The position numbers were made by a program, and so were the translations under genes. Of a stretch of DNA of 64,000 nt, positions 28,395-37,229 are shown in pieces. Below the pieces are notes generated by a model that worked only from the letters and a program-made list of their open reading frames with translations, had not been told where the DNA came from and did not search any database. Origin of the DNA: Flavimobilis soli (GTDB lineage: Bacteria; Actinomycetota; Actinomycetes; Actinomycetales; Cellulomonadaceae); contig NZ_PDJH01000001.1 of the NCBI RefSeq assembly GCF_002564025.1, positions 372,001 to 436,000 of the forward strand, written 5' to 3'. Positions within the stretch are counted from its first letter, which is position 1, and every line of letters starts with the position of its first letter.

Positions 28395-28410
28395 CCGGCG
28401 CTTGCGCCGG
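28395..28410 (-). terminator. Hairpin after yebC
   Basis: CCGGCGC-TT-GCGCCGG, a perfect 7-bp stem, followed by a second weaker TGCCGC/GCGGCA pairing (28411-28437) in the 74-bp yebC-ruvC gap. No U-tract; partial termination or processing is likely rather than certain. Confidence 0.45.
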
Positions 28411-28446
28411 TGCCGCCGCGCCCCGCAGGACGCGGCAGCCCGTGGG

Positions 28447-29202
28447 TCAGTCCTGCTCGAGCTCCGCCATGACCTCGTCGGACGCGTCGAAGTTCGAGTA
28501 GACGTTCTGGACGTCGTCCGAGTCCTCGAGGGCGTCGATGAGGCGCAGCACCTGGCGGGCGCGGTCGGCGTCCACCTCGATCTGCATCGACGGGTAGAAC
28601 ACGACGTCGGCCGAGTCGTACTCGATGCCTGCGTCCTGGAGCGCGGTGCGCACCGGGACGAGGTCGGTGGCCTCGCAGAGAACCTCGAACGAGTCACCGA
28701 AGTCGTTCACCTCTTCGCCGCCAGCCTCGAGGACGGCCTCCATGACGGAGTCCTCGTCGGTGCCGGCCTTGGGCACCATGACGACGCCCTTGCGGTTGAA
28801 CAGGTACGAGACGGAGCCCGGGTCGGCCATCTGGCCGCCGTTGCGCGTGAACGCGATGCGGACCTCGGCAGCAGCACGGTTGCGGTTGTCCGTGAGGCAC
28901 TCGACCAGGACAGCGATGCCGCCGGGGGCGTAGCCCTCGTACATGATCGTCTGGTAGTCCGCGCCGCCGGCCTCAGCACCGGAGCCACGCTTGACCGCGC
29001 GCTCGATGTTGTCGTTCGGCACGGACGACTTCTTCGCCTTCTGGACGGCGTCGAAGAGGGTCGGGTTGCCGTTGATGTCACCGCCGCCCGTGCGGGCGGC
29101 CACCTCGATGTTCTTGATCAGCTTCGCGAAGAGCTTGCCGCGCTTCGCGTCGATGGCAGCCTTCTTGTGCTTGGTGGTTGCCCATTTGGAGTGACCGGAC
29201 AT
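28447..29202 (-). CDS. yebC: YebC/PmpR/TACO1 family protein
   Basis: 251 aa, cytoplasmic. The highly conserved N-terminus [22 protein letters not shown] and [13 protein letters not shown], then [19 protein letters not shown] and the C-terminal domains, define the family. Members act as transcriptional regulators or, per recent work on the family, as translation factors easing ribosome stalling at proline stretches. The ATG at 29202 is 3 nt after the pdxT stop. Position between pdxT and ruvC is canonical for actinobacteria. Confidence 0.95.
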   Translation of the reverse strand: MSGHSKWATTKHKKAAIDAKRGKLFAKLIKNIEVAARTGGGDINGNPTLFDAVQKAKKSSVPNDNIERAVKRGSGAEAGGADYQTIMYEGYAPGGIAVLVECLTDNRNRAAAEVRIAFTRNGGQMADPGSVSYLFNRKGVVMVPKAGTDEDSVMEAVLEAGGEEVNDFGDSFEVLCEATDLVPVRTALQDAGIEYDSADVVFYPSMQIEVDADRARQVLRLIDALEDSDDVQNVYSNFDASDEVMAELEQD

Positions 29203-29205
29203 GCC

Positions 29206-29802
29206 TTAGCGCTCCTTGCGAACGATCGAGACGAAATATTCATGGACACGCGTGTCCCCCGTGATCTCCGGGTGGAAAGACGTCGCGAGCAGCGCGCCCT
29301 GGCGTACCGCGACAATCCTACCGGCGCCCGGGCCACCCGTGACGGTGGAGAGCACCTGCGCGCCGGGCCCGACCTCCTCGACCCAGGGGGCGCGGATGAA
29401 CGAGGCGGGCACGGGACCGTCCACACCGGCCATCTCCAGCTCGGTGTCGAAGGAGTCGACCTGACGGCCGAACGCGTTGCGCCGCACGGTCATGTCGATG
29501 CCACCGAGGGTCTGCTGGTCGGCGGTGCCGCCGACGACGCGGTCGGCGAGAAGGATCATCCCTGCGCACGAGCCGTACGCGGGCAGGCCGTCCCTGAGCA
29601 GTGCTCGCAGCGGCTCGCGAAGCTCGAAGATGCCGAGCAGCTTGTCGATCGTCGTCGACTCGCCACCGGGGATCACGAGCCCGTCGAGCGCCTCGAGCTC
29701 GCGGATGCGCCGCACCCCGACGGTCGTCACCCCGACCGCCTCGAGCGCGTCGCGGTGCTCGCGGACATCTCCCTGGAGCGCCAGGACGCCGACTGTCGTC
29801 AC
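29206..29802 (-). CDS. pdxT: Pyridoxal 5'-phosphate synthase glutaminase subunit PdxT
   Basis: Glutaminase that supplies ammonia to PdxS for PLP synthesis; 198 aa. IPGGEST oxyanion/substrate loop, nucleophile C79 in YGSCAGM, and the His-Glu of SFHPEITGD complete the triad. The GTG at 29802 gives the usual family length and N-terminus ([12 protein letters not shown]). Longer in-frame starts exist upstream but would extend into the divergent gene's promoter. A TATCAT -10 box ends 8 nt before this GTG, so the mRNA is probably leaderless. Unusually, pdxS is not adjacent: it lies 2.8 kb away. Confidence 0.93.
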   Translation of the reverse strand: MTTVGVLALQGDVREHRDALEAVGVTTVGVRRIRELEALDGLVIPGGESTTIDKLLGIFELREPLRALLRDGLPAYGSCAGMILLADRVVGGTADQQTLGGIDMTVRRNAFGRQVDSFDTELEMAGVDGPVPASFIRAPWVEEVGPGAQVLSTVTGGPGAGRIVAVRQGALLATSFHPEITGDTRVHEYFVSIVRKER

Positions 29803-29810
29803 GACGAACG

Positions 29811-29816
29811 ATGATA
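29811..29816 (-). promoter_or_regulatory. pdxT -10 box, probable leaderless promoter
   Basis: TATCAT on the minus strand, 8 nt upstream of the GTG start, is at the spacing that puts the transcription start on or next to the start codon. No Shine-Dalgarno is present, consistent with leaderless translation, which is common in actinobacteria. Confidence 0.55.
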
Positions 29817-29861
29817 CGGGCGCTGCGACGTCGGTCCTGCGCATGCCCACGCACGCGCTGC

Positions 29862-29867
29862 TAGGTT
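29862..29867 (+). promoter_or_regulatory. -10 box of the 29874 gene, probable leaderless promoter
   Basis: TAGGTT on the plus strand, 6 nt before the GTG at 29874, with no Shine-Dalgarno. It faces away from the pdxT promoter, so two leaderless promoters lie back to back within about 70 bp. Confidence 0.5.
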
Positions 29868-29873
29868 CGCTGG

Positions 29874-30551
29874 GTGACCTCCCCAGCACCTGCGCCCTCC
29901 CCTGGGACCGCACCTGCGGCGCGCCGCCGCGGGCCGCGCATCCTCGTCGGCGTCGGCGTCGCCCTCGTCGTCCTCGGCCTCGTCGCTCTCGTGCTGGGGA
30001 TCGTCTCGTTCACGCGCACCCTCCCGCTCGGCATCCTCGACGGCGACGGCGAGCCCGGGCCCGACACGATCGCCTCCGCAGAGGCCCCTGGCGAGATCTC
30101 GATCACGCTCGCAGCGGAGGAGCCCGTGACGATCTGGGCGACGAGCATCGACCGGGGCCAGGGCCCGAGCTGGAAGGTCGAGGTCCGGTCCGCCGACGGG
30201 GCGCCGCAGCGGACGACCACGGGCGTGAGCGCGACGACCCAGCGGGCAGGTGTCCGGGCAGTCTCGGTCGCGGACTTCACGCCGTCCGTCGCGGGCACCT
30301 ACCTCATCTCTCTCGAGGCCACGGAGACGACGGGCCCGATCGGCCACCTGCTCGTGACCGAGGCCGTCCCGGTCCCGACGTTCGCGACGCTGCTCCTCAC
30401 CGGGATCGGGCTCGTCTTCGTGGCGGCGGCCCTCGGGAGCCTCGGCGTCACGCTCGGCATCGCCGGAGCCGTCTGGTGGATCGTCTCCGCGAACAAGGAC
30501 CGCCGGTCCGTCGACCCGTACGCGCCGGGCACCCCGGCGCCGCGCGGATGA
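29874..30551 (+). CDS. Membrane protein with an extracytoplasmic domain, unknown function
   Basis: 225 aa. A Pro/Ala-rich N-terminus, TM1 (~22-46), an extracytoplasmic domain (~50-165) of beta-rich character ([31 protein letters not shown]), then two closely spaced TM helices (~168-205) and a short cytoplasmic tail. I do not recognise a named family. Its TGA overlaps the ATG of the amino-acid permease (ATGA), so the two are probably cotranscribed and may function together. GTG start, probably leaderless. Confidence 0.65.
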   Translation: MTSPAPAPSPGTAPAARRRGPRILVGVGVALVVLGLVALVLGIVSFTRTLPLGILDGDGEPGPDTIASAEAPGEISITLAAEEPVTIWATSIDRGQGPSWKVEVRSADGAPQRTTTGVSATTQRAGVRAVSVADFTPSVAGTYLISLEATETTGPIGHLLVTEAVPVPTFATLLLTGIGLVFVAAALGSLGVTLGIAGAVWWIVSANKDRRSVDPYAPGTPAPRG

Positions 30552-31996
30552 AGGGCTCGCGCGACGTCGTGAGCGAACAGCACGACGAGACCGGCAGACC
30601 CGGTACGGACCAGCCCGGCACCTTCCGCCGCGAGCTGAAGAACCGGCACATCCAGATGATCGCGCTCGGCGGCGCGATCGGCACGGGCCTCTTCTACGGC
30701 TCCGCCGAGTCGATCTCCCTCGCAGGTCCCTCGATCCTGCTCGCCTACCTGGTCGGCGGGCTCATCATCTTCGCGGTCGTGCGCGCGCTCGGCGAGATGT
30801 CCGTCGACGAGCCCCGCACCGGCGCGTTCTCGTACTACGCGTACAAGCACTGGAGCCCGCGCGCGGGCTTCGTCTCCGGGTGGAACTACTGGTTCAACTA
30901 CGTGGCCGTCGCGATGGTCGAGCTCGCCGTGGTCGGCAAGTTCGTCGCCTACTGGCTGCCCTCGGTGCCGAACGCCGTCTCCGCCGCGTTCTTCCTCGTC
31001 ACGATCACCGCGATCAACCTCGTGGGCGTCAGGGCGTTCGGGGAGTTCGAGTTCTGGTTCGCGCTCATCAAGGTCGTCGCCGTCATCGGGATGATCGTCC
31101 TCGGCGTGGTCGTGGTCGTGATGTCGATCAACGACAACCCCGCCCTGCCCGACCCGACGTTCGCCCATCTCGTGGACGACGGCGGCCTCTTCCCGAACGG
31201 CGTCACCGGGACCGTGCTGGCGCTCGTCGTCGTCATGTTCTCGTTCGGCGGTGCGGAGCTCGTCGGCATCACGGCCGGCGAGGCCGCTAACCCGGGCCGC
31301 ACGATCCCGCGCGCGATCAACCAGGTCATCTGGCGCATCCTGCTGTTCTACGTGCTCGCGCTCGCGGTGATCATGGCGGTCGTGCCGTGGGCGACGATCG
31401 ACGGCACGACGAGCCCGTTCGTCCAGATCTTCGACAGCGTCGGCGTCGCGGGCGCGGCGCACGTGCTCAACCTCGTCGTCCTCACGGCCGTCATGTCGGT
31501 GTACAGCTCGGCGCTGTACTCGAACGGCCGCATGCTGCACACGCTCGCGCACCAGGGCAGCGCACCAGCGTTCCTCGGACGCGTCGGGCGCAACGGGGTG
31601 CCGGTCTACGGCGTCCTCGTCTCGTCGGCCGTCACGGCCGTCGCGGTCGTCGTCGTGTCCGTCTGGCCCGACTTCGCGTTCCGCTACCTCATGGCGATCG
31701 CCACGATCGCGGGCGTCGTCAACTGGTCGATGATCGTGGTCACGCAGCGCAAGTTCCGACGTCGCATCGGCCCTGACGCAGCCCGCCGGCTCGCGTTCCC
31801 GCTGCCCGGCGGCAGGGTGACGACGTGGGTCGTGCTCGTGTTCCTCGCAGGCGTCGTCGTGCTCATGGCACTGTCGCCGGACTACCGCACGGCCGTCGTC
31901 GTCGGACCGTTGTGGATCGGGCTGCTCCTCGTGGCGTACGAGATCAAGAGCCGCCGGTCCGGTCAGGGCGTCGCCCTGACGGACCGAGCCGCCTGA
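30548..31996 (+). CDS. Amino acid permease (APC superfamily, AAT family)
   Basis: 482 aa with 12 predicted TM helices. The N-terminal signature ELKNRHIQMIALGGAIGTGLF is typical of the AAT family (aromatic, basic or GABA permeases), with GEMSVDEPRTGAFSYYAYKHWSP and FSFGGAELVGITAGEAANPGRTIPRAI also conserved. Proton-coupled uptake of an amino acid is expected; the substrate cannot be read from sequence. The ATG at 30548 is coupled to the preceding membrane protein; a GTG seven codons later is an alternative start. The pair interrupts the pdxT-pdxS neighbourhood and ends 16 bp from the convergent Nudix gene. Confidence 0.9.
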   Translation: MKGSRDVVSEQHDETGRPGTDQPGTFRRELKNRHIQMIALGGAIGTGLFYGSAESISLAGPSILLAYLVGGLIIFAVVRALGEMSVDEPRTGAFSYYAYKHWSPRAGFVSGWNYWFNYVAVAMVELAVVGKFVAYWLPSVPNAVSAAFFLVTITAINLVGVRAFGEFEFWFALIKVVAVIGMIVLGVVVVVMSINDNPALPDPTFAHLVDDGGLFPNGVTGTVLALVVVMFSFGGAELVGITAGEAANPGRTIPRAINQVIWRILLFYVLALAVIMAVVPWATIDGTTSPFVQIFDSVGVAGAAHVLNLVVLTAVMSVYSSALYSNGRMLHTLAHQGSAPAFLGRVGRNGVPVYGVLVSSAVTAVAVVVVSVWPDFAFRYLMAIATIAGVVNWSMIVVTQRKFRRRIGPDAARRLAFPLPGGRVTTWVVLVFLAGVVVLMALSPDYRTAVVVGPLWIGLLLVAYEIKSRRSGQGVALTDRAA

Positions 31997-32011
31997 GAGG
32001 AGCGAGCGGCC

Positions 32012-32608
32012 TCAGCCCTCGCTCTGGATCCCGAGGCTCCGCACGACGCCGTCCCACCCGGCGGCGAGCTCGTCGACGAGGTCGGCGAGCGACTCGGGGA
32101 ACACCTCGACGTCCTGGGCGCGCAGCTCCGCCGTCGTGAGCCAGCGAAGCTCGTCGAGAAGCTCGCGCTCGGTGTCGGTCCAGCCGGCGTCCGACGGGTC
32201 GACGCCGTGTCCAGGCACGCGCACGAGGAAGAAGACCTCCTGCTGGCGGCAGCTCTCACGCAGGAAGTGGAAGAGGGCGTCACGCTCGACGACGGGTCCG
32301 ACGAGGTCGCCCGGGGCGACCCGCATGCCGGTCTCCTCCCAGAGCTCTCGTGCAGCCGCCTCGCGTGGCGACTCGCCCGCGTCGATGCCGCCGCCGACGG
32401 TGAACCACCACGAGCGCTCGGGCTGGTCGAGGTCGTGACCGCGGACGAGGAGCGCGCGGCCCTCGTCGTCGATCACGAGGACGCGCGCGGCGCGTCGGAA
32501 GCGCACCCCGTCGGGGCCGACGGTCCAGTCGGCCCCGAGCGAGGTGGTGCCGCCGCGACCGCCGTCGTTGTCGACGTTGGCCACGGTGGCGTCGGGCTCC
32601 GAGGTCAC
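32012..32608 (-). CDS. Nudix hydrolase
   Basis: 198 aa. A complete Nudix box, GX5EX7REUXEEXGU, is read as [23 protein letters not shown] (~residues 73-95), so a magnesium-dependent pyrophosphohydrolase is expected. The central sequence ([13 protein letters not shown]) resembles general nucleotide or house-cleaning Nudix enzymes; the substrate is unknown. The GTG at 32608 overlaps the pdxS TGA by 4 nt. A Nudix gene in this neighbourhood is known from the syntenic mycobacterial region (near pimA). Convergent with the permease gene. Confidence 0.88.
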   Translation of the reverse strand: MTSEPDATVANVDNDGGRGGTTSLGADWTVGPDGVRFRRAARVLVIDDEGRALLVRGHDLDQPERSWWFTVGGGIDAGESPREAAARELWEETGMRVAPGDLVGPVVERDALFHFLRESCRQQEVFFLVRVPGHGVDPSDAGWTDTERELLDELRWLTTAELRAQDVEVFPESLADLVDELAAGWDGVVRSLGIQSEG

Positions 32609-33522
32609 CAGCCGCGCTCGGCGAGGCGGTGCGGGACGGGGATGTCGTCGACGTTGATGCCGACCATGGCCTCGCCGAGGCCGCGCGACACCTGCGCGAT
32701 GACGTCGGGGTCGTCGTAGAACGTCGTCGCCTTGACGATCGCCGCCGCGCGCTGCGCGGGGTTGCCGGACTTGAAGATGCCGGAGCCGACGAACACGCCC
32801 TGCGCGCCGAGCTGCATCATCATCGCGGCGTCGGCCGGGGTGGCGATGCCGCCTGCGGTGAACAGCACGACGGGCAGCGCGCCCGCCTCCGCGACCTCCT
32901 TGACGAGCTCGTACGGCGCTGCGAGCTCCTTGGCGGCGACGAACAGCTCGTCCTCGGGGAGGCTCGACAGACGCTTGATCTCGGCGCGGATGGTGCGCAT
33001 GTGCGTCGTCGCGTTCGAGACGTCGCCGGTACCGGCCTCGCCCTTCGAGCGGATCATCGCGGCGCCCTCGGTGATGCGCCGCAGCGCCTCACCCAGGTTC
33101 GTCGCGCCGCACACGAACGGCGCGGTGAACTGCCACTTGTCGATGTGGTTCGCGTAGTCGGCGGGCGTGAGCACCTCGGACTCGTCGATGTAGTCGACGC
33201 CGAGCGACTGCAGCACCTGCGCCTCGACGAAGTGGCCGATGCGGGCCTTCGCCATGACGGGGATCGACACCGCGTCGATGATCGACTCGATCATGTCGGG
33301 GTCGCTCATGCGGGACACGCCGCCCTGCGCACGGATGTCCGCGGGGACTCGCTCGAGCGCCATGACGGCGACCGCTCCGGCGTCCTCGGCGATCTTCGCC
33401 TGCTCGGCCGTGACGACGTCCATGATGACGCCGCCCTTGAGCATCTCGGCCATGCCGCGCTTGACGCGAGCAGAACCGACCGACGGCGAAGCACCCGAGT
33501 CAGCAAACGTTTCGCTGGGCAC
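32605..33522 (-). CDS. pdxS: Pyridoxal 5'-phosphate synthase lyase subunit PdxS
   Basis: Forms PLP from ribose 5-phosphate, glyceraldehyde 3-phosphate and ammonia delivered by PdxT; 305 aa, (beta/alpha)8 barrel. Key residues: D35 (GGVIMDVV), K92 (VMAKARIGH, sugar Schiff base), and the second lysine region [19 protein letters not shown]. The C-terminal [19 protein letters not shown] is the family ending. The GTG at 33522 is preferred since GAGG lies 6 nt upstream; GTG/ATG starts 4-5 codons earlier are possible. Co-oriented with pdxT but separated from it by three genes. Confidence 0.96.
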   Translation of the reverse strand: MPSETFADSGASPSVGSARVKRGMAEMLKGGVIMDVVTAEQAKIAEDAGAVAVMALERVPADIRAQGGVSRMSDPDMIESIIDAVSIPVMAKARIGHFVEAQVLQSLGVDYIDESEVLTPADYANHIDKWQFTAPFVCGATNLGEALRRITEGAAMIRSKGEAGTGDVSNATTHMRTIRAEIKRLSSLPEDELFVAAKELAAPYELVKEVAEAGALPVVLFTAGGIATPADAAMMMQLGAQGVFVGSGIFKSGNPAQRAAAIVKATTFYDDPDVIAQVSRGLGEAMVGINVDDIPVPHRLAERGW

Positions 33523-33578
33523 AGCACACCTCATCACATTTCGACCTGAATCCGGCCCGGTCGGGCCGGCGCGTCATA

Positions 33579-34292
33579 CTACCTGCCGGCGGACACCGCT
33601 CCGCGGCCGGGTCGGGGAAGTTCCGCGGGCCAGACGTCGTCGAACTCGACCATCTCCGGCATCGCCGCACGACCCGCCAGCCGCAGGACGCGCACCCCGC
33701 GCTTGGCGCGCACGCGCTGCGCCTGGGCGACCGCCTCGTTGTGGAAGCGGCGAGCGAGCTGGACGCGATACCAGGCGGACGCCAGGTCGTCGAGGATCTC
33801 GGCGCCCTCGACCGTCGAGCGCAGCTCTGCGACCTCGTCGCTGTCAGCGAGGACGGCGCGCAGCGCGGCGGACAGGTTCGACTCGGCGTGCGTGCGCACC
33901 TCGCCGAGGCCCTCGGCGAGGGCTTCGCCGATCACGCGCGGAGGAGCCGCACCGTGGACGAGCTCTCCCTCGACGTCGGCCCCGCGGCGGGAGCGTTCGT
34001 CGACGAGCTCAGCGAGGTCCGGGACCGCGACGAGCAGCTCGCGGTCCCCCTGCGCGGCGTCGGTCGCGATGACGGCGTCCGCGAGCACGAGGGCGCTCAC
34101 GGGGTCGATCACGCCGGACGTCGCGAGGGCGTGCGCGGCGCCTGCCCGGCGCACGAGCTGCGCGTCGAGCGCGATGCGCGACGCGACGACCTTGCGGTGC
34201 AGCCGGTCGAGACGCGTCGCAGCCTGCCAGGCGACGACGACGCCGATCGTGATGATCGCGACGAGGATGACGACGACCTCGGACCACGTCAT
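33579..34292 (-). CDS. LemA-like single-span membrane protein
   Basis: 237 aa. One N-terminal TM helix (~5-24) is followed by a long alpha-helical cytoplasmic or peripheral region (ATRLDRLHRKVVASRIALDAQLVRRAGAAH) and a C-terminal part ARRFHNEAVAQAQRVRAKRG with VEFDDVWP, a pattern reminiscent of the helical LemA family; this assignment is weak. The ATG overlaps the pimA TGA (ATGA), making it the last gene of a coupled pgsA-patA-pimA group, which suggests an envelope-related role. Nothing catalytic is visible. Confidence 0.6.
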   Translation of the reverse strand: MTWSEVVVILVAIITIGVVVAWQAATRLDRLHRKVVASRIALDAQLVRRAGAAHALATSGVIDPVSALVLADAVIATDAAQGDRELLVAVPDLAELVDERSRRGADVEGELVHGAAPPRVIGEALAEGLGEVRTHAESNLSAALRAVLADSDEVAELRSTVEGAEILDDLASAWYRVQLARRFHNEAVAQAQRVRAKRGVRVLRLAGRAAMPEMVEFDDVWPAELPRPGRGAVSAGR

Positions 34293-35515
34293 GATCCGAC
34301 CTCCCTGGTGAGACGTCCGGCTCGGCGCGAGCGCGGGTCCTCCGTGACGCGGACCGTGGCCTCGGACGCGGCGAGGACCATCTCGTAGACGGTGAGCACC
34401 TCGCGGGTGACGACCGACCAGTCGTAACGCTGGACGGCCTCGGACGCGACGGCGACGACCTTCTTGCGCCGTTCGGGGTCGCGCAGGACGCCGACGAGCA
34501 CCTCCGCGAGGTGCGCGCCGTCGCCGTTGCGGAACAGGACGCCGGCCTCGCCCTCCTCGAGGACGCGGCGGAATGCGCCCAGGTCGCTCGCGACGACGCA
34601 CGTGCCTGCGCTCATCGCCTCGACGAGGACGATGCCGAAGCTCTCGCCACCGGTCTGCGGGGCGACGTACGCGTCGACGGACGACAGCAGGGCGGCCTTC
34701 TCCTCGTCGGAGATGCCGCCGAGGAACTCGACGGCGCTCGCGTGCTCGCCGAGCGCCGCGATCGCGTCGGCCTTGCCCTGGTCGCCGCGACCGGCCACGA
34801 GGAAGCGCGCGCCGGGGATCTTCTCGAGCACCGCGGGGATCGCCGAGGTGAGCACGGGCAGGCCCTTGCGCGGCTCGTCGAGCCGGCCGAGGAACGCGAT
34901 CGTCGGACGCTCCGGGGTGCCGGTCCATCGCGGGTCGGGCTGGGCGTTCGCGAACGGCTCGACGTACACGCCGTTCGGGATGACGACGGCGTCGCCGCCC
35001 AGGTGCTCCGTCGAGGTGCGACGCGCGTCCTCCGAGACGGCGATGCGGGCGTCGATCTTCTCGAGGCCAGGCCGCACGAACGGGTACGCGACCTGGAGGG
35101 CGCGCGAGCGAGGCATCGACGTGTGGAAGGTCGCGACGATCGGACCCGTGGCGATCCACAGCGCGAGCATGCTGAGCGACGGCGTGACGGGCTCGTGCAG
35201 GTGCAGGATGTCGAAGTCGCCTTGCACGAGCCAGCGGCGCACCTTCGCAGCCGCGACGGGGCCGAACGTCATGCGGGCGACCGAGCCGTTGTAGCGCAGC
35301 GGGATCGCCCCGCCGGCCGAGGTCATGTAGGGCGCGAGCTCGGTGTCGTCGTCGGCCGCGACCAGGACACCGACCTCGTGCCCCTGCGCGATGAGCGCCT
35401 CCGCGAGGTCGCGGACGTGGAACTGCACACCGCCCGGCGCCTCGAACGAGTACGGGCAGACGATCCCGATCCGCAGCCTGCGGCCGGGGACGACCCCCTG
35501 GGGGCTCTCGGTCAT
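34289..35515 (-). CDS. pimA: GDP-mannose-dependent phosphatidylinositol alpha-mannosyltransferase PimA
   Basis: First mannosyl transfer to phosphatidylinositol at the inner membrane surface; 408 aa, GT4/GT-B fold. N-terminal acceptor-side motif YSFEAPGGVQFHVRDLAEAL with the GG loop, HLHEPVTPSL, FHTSMPRS, then the donor-binding half with FLGRLDEPRKGLPVL and the EX7E signature in ESFGIVLVEAMSAG. ATG at 35515 overlapping the patA TGA. Sandwiched between PatA and a LemA-like protein, in the same order as mycobacteria. Confidence 0.92.
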   Translation of the reverse strand: MTESPQGVVPGRRLRIGIVCPYSFEAPGGVQFHVRDLAEALIAQGHEVGVLVAADDDTELAPYMTSAGGAIPLRYNGSVARMTFGPVAAAKVRRWLVQGDFDILHLHEPVTPSLSMLALWIATGPIVATFHTSMPRSRALQVAYPFVRPGLEKIDARIAVSEDARRTSTEHLGGDAVVIPNGVYVEPFANAQPDPRWTGTPERPTIAFLGRLDEPRKGLPVLTSAIPAVLEKIPGARFLVAGRGDQGKADAIAALGEHASAVEFLGGISDEEKAALLSSVDAYVAPQTGGESFGIVLVEAMSAGTCVVASDLGAFRRVLEEGEAGVLFRNGDGAHLAEVLVGVLRDPERRKKVVAVASEAVQRYDWSVVTREVLTVYEMVLAASEATVRVTEDPRSRRAGRLTREVGS

Positions 35516-36504
35516 CGTTCCTCCTGCGTCTCGGCGGCGTCGGCCTCGGTGGAGGCGGCGGCCGCGGTCGTGCGGGCGTAGCGCTCGGGGTCGAGATCCT
35601 CGACGAAGACGCGCTGCAGCATGTGCCACTGCTCGGGGCGCTCGGCGATCGACGACGCGAGGGCGTCGACCCATGCCTGCGTCATGGCGAGGGTGCGCTC
35701 GCGGCGCGGCAGCTCCGCGTCGACCTCGACCGCCGGGTGGAACTGGATGACGAGCCCCCACGGGGTGCCTGCGCGACGACGCCGCTCCCCCGTGAGCCGC
35801 TCGTGCCACATCGCGATCGGCAGGAGCGGGGCGCCCGTCGCGACGGCGAGGGCCGCAGGCCCCGCGGCAACACGTGCGCGGCGTCCGAACATGTCCACCT
35901 CGAGCCCGCGGGCCGTGAGATCACGGTCGGCGAGCAGCGGGACGAGCGAGCCGCCCGCCTGCGTGGCCCGCAGAAGACGGCCGAACACGCCGTCGTCCCC
36001 GAGCGTGTGGATAGTCATGCCGAGGCTCTGCCGGAACTCGAGGAACTCCTCGTAGAGCCGCGGTGGTTCGAGCCGTTCGGCAACCGTGACGACGGGCATG
36101 ATGTGCGAGCCCGAGTACGCGCCCGCGAGGTCCCAGTTGCCCATGTGTGCGAGCGCGGCGACGACGGACCTCCCTTCGGCGCGCGGGCCGAACACGTTCT
36201 CCTCGTCGACGAGCCGCACGCGAGCCTCGAGCTGCTCCGGCGTCATCGCGCGCAGCGTGAACACCTCGGCGTAGTAGCGCATGTACGCCCGCATCCCCGC
36301 ACGAGACAGACGACGCACCTCGCGCGGCGACATCTCCGGGCGGACGCGCGCGTAGTTGGCCTCCAGCCGACGGACTCCGGACCCGTGCAGCGCCCACGCG
36401 GCGACACCTGCGACGTCGAACATGCCGCGCACGAGCCCGCCGGGCAGGTGCCCGAGGACGTCCCACGCGAGCTGGAAGGCCCGGCCTGCGTCGAGAACCC
36501 TCAT
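35512..36504 (-). CDS. patA: Phosphatidylinositol mannoside acyltransferase (PatA-like)
   Basis: Acylates the mannose of phosphatidylinositol mannosides; 330 aa, LpxL/HtrB-like acyltransferase. The catalytic HX4D motif is H120-MGNW-D125; PLLADRDLTARGLEVDMFGRRARV is the second conserved block. The C-terminus carries an Ala/Glu-rich tail. The ATG at 36504 overlaps the pgsA TGA (ATGA) and its own TGA overlaps pimA. Order pgsA-patA-pimA is the standard PIM gene group. Confidence 0.92.
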   Translation of the reverse strand: MRVLDAGRAFQLAWDVLGHLPGGLVRGMFDVAGVAAWALHGSGVRRLEANYARVRPEMSPREVRRLSRAGMRAYMRYYAEVFTLRAMTPEQLEARVRLVDEENVFGPRAEGRSVVAALAHMGNWDLAGAYSGSHIMPVVTVAERLEPPRLYEEFLEFRQSLGMTIHTLGDDGVFGRLLRATQAGGSLVPLLADRDLTARGLEVDMFGRRARVAAGPAALAVATGAPLLPIAMWHERLTGERRRRAGTPWGLVIQFHPAVEVDAELPRRERTLAMTQAWVDALASSIAERPEQWHMLQRVFVEDLDPERYARTTAAAASTEADAAETQEER

Positions 36505-37151
36505 CGGCCTGCCTCGGCGTCGCTCACGGGTGCGCCCGGGAGACGGCCGCCGCCCGCACGGACCTGGCCGTGGACGTGCGCCATGCGCTGGACGATCGTC
36601 ACCGCTGCGGCGGCCGCGAGGACGCCGAGCGCCACGACGAGGACGACGCGCGGCGCACCGTAGCCGACGGCGAGCGTCGCGACGAGCGCGAGCGCGATGC
36701 GGTCGGCGCGCTCGGCGATGCCGACCGCGGCCGTCATGCCGAGCCCCTCGGCGCGTGCGCGGGCGTACGGCACGACGGCGCCGAGCGCGAGGCACGCGAG
36801 GGCCACGAGGACACCCGCGCGGTCGTCCTGGTCGAGGAAGAACAGGAGCAGGCCCGCGAAGATCGCCGCGTCGGCGAGCCGGTCGAGCGTCGAGTCGAGG
36901 AAGGCGCCCCAGGGCCCGGCGCGGCCGGACTCGCGGGCCATGATCCCGTCGAGAGCGTCGGTGAACACGATGACCGCGATCGTCCAGGTGCCCGCGACGA
37001 GGTGGCCGGTCGGGAAGAGCCACAGCGCGACGGCGACGACACCCAGGGTGCCCGCAATCGTCACCATGTCCGGCGTCACGCCGATCCGCAGCAGGAGCCG
37101 CGCGAGCGGTCCCAGCACCTTGGTCACTCCGGATCGCAGGTGGTCGAGCAC
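36501..37151 (-). CDS. pgsA: CDP-alcohol phosphatidyltransferase (phosphatidylinositol phosphate synthase)
   Basis: Joins a CDP-diacylglycerol phosphatidyl group to inositol phosphate, making the lipid base of PIMs; 216 aa, about six TM helices. The CAP motif D-x2-DG-x2-AR-x8-G-x3-D-x3-D is complete from D65 to D90. The inositol-phosphate rather than glycerol-phosphate specificity is inferred from its coupling to patA and pimA. GTG start with GGAAGGA about 6 nt upstream, 78 bp after the HIT gene. Confidence 0.92.
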   Translation of the reverse strand: MLDHLRSGVTKVLGPLARLLLRIGVTPDMVTIAGTLGVVAVALWLFPTGHLVAGTWTIAVIVFTDALDGIMARESGRAGPWGAFLDSTLDRLADAAIFAGLLLFFLDQDDRAGVLVALACLALGAVVPYARARAEGLGMTAAVGIAERADRIALALVATLAVGYGAPRVVLVVALGVLAAAAAVTIVQRMAHVHGQVRAGGGRLPGAPVSDAEAGR

Positions 37152-37229
37152 GGTGGTCCTTCCTCTCGGAGCGTGAAGCCCCTGGTGTCGTCCCGTCCGG
37201 GACGTGGCGACGCGCGGCGTCGCCGTGGG

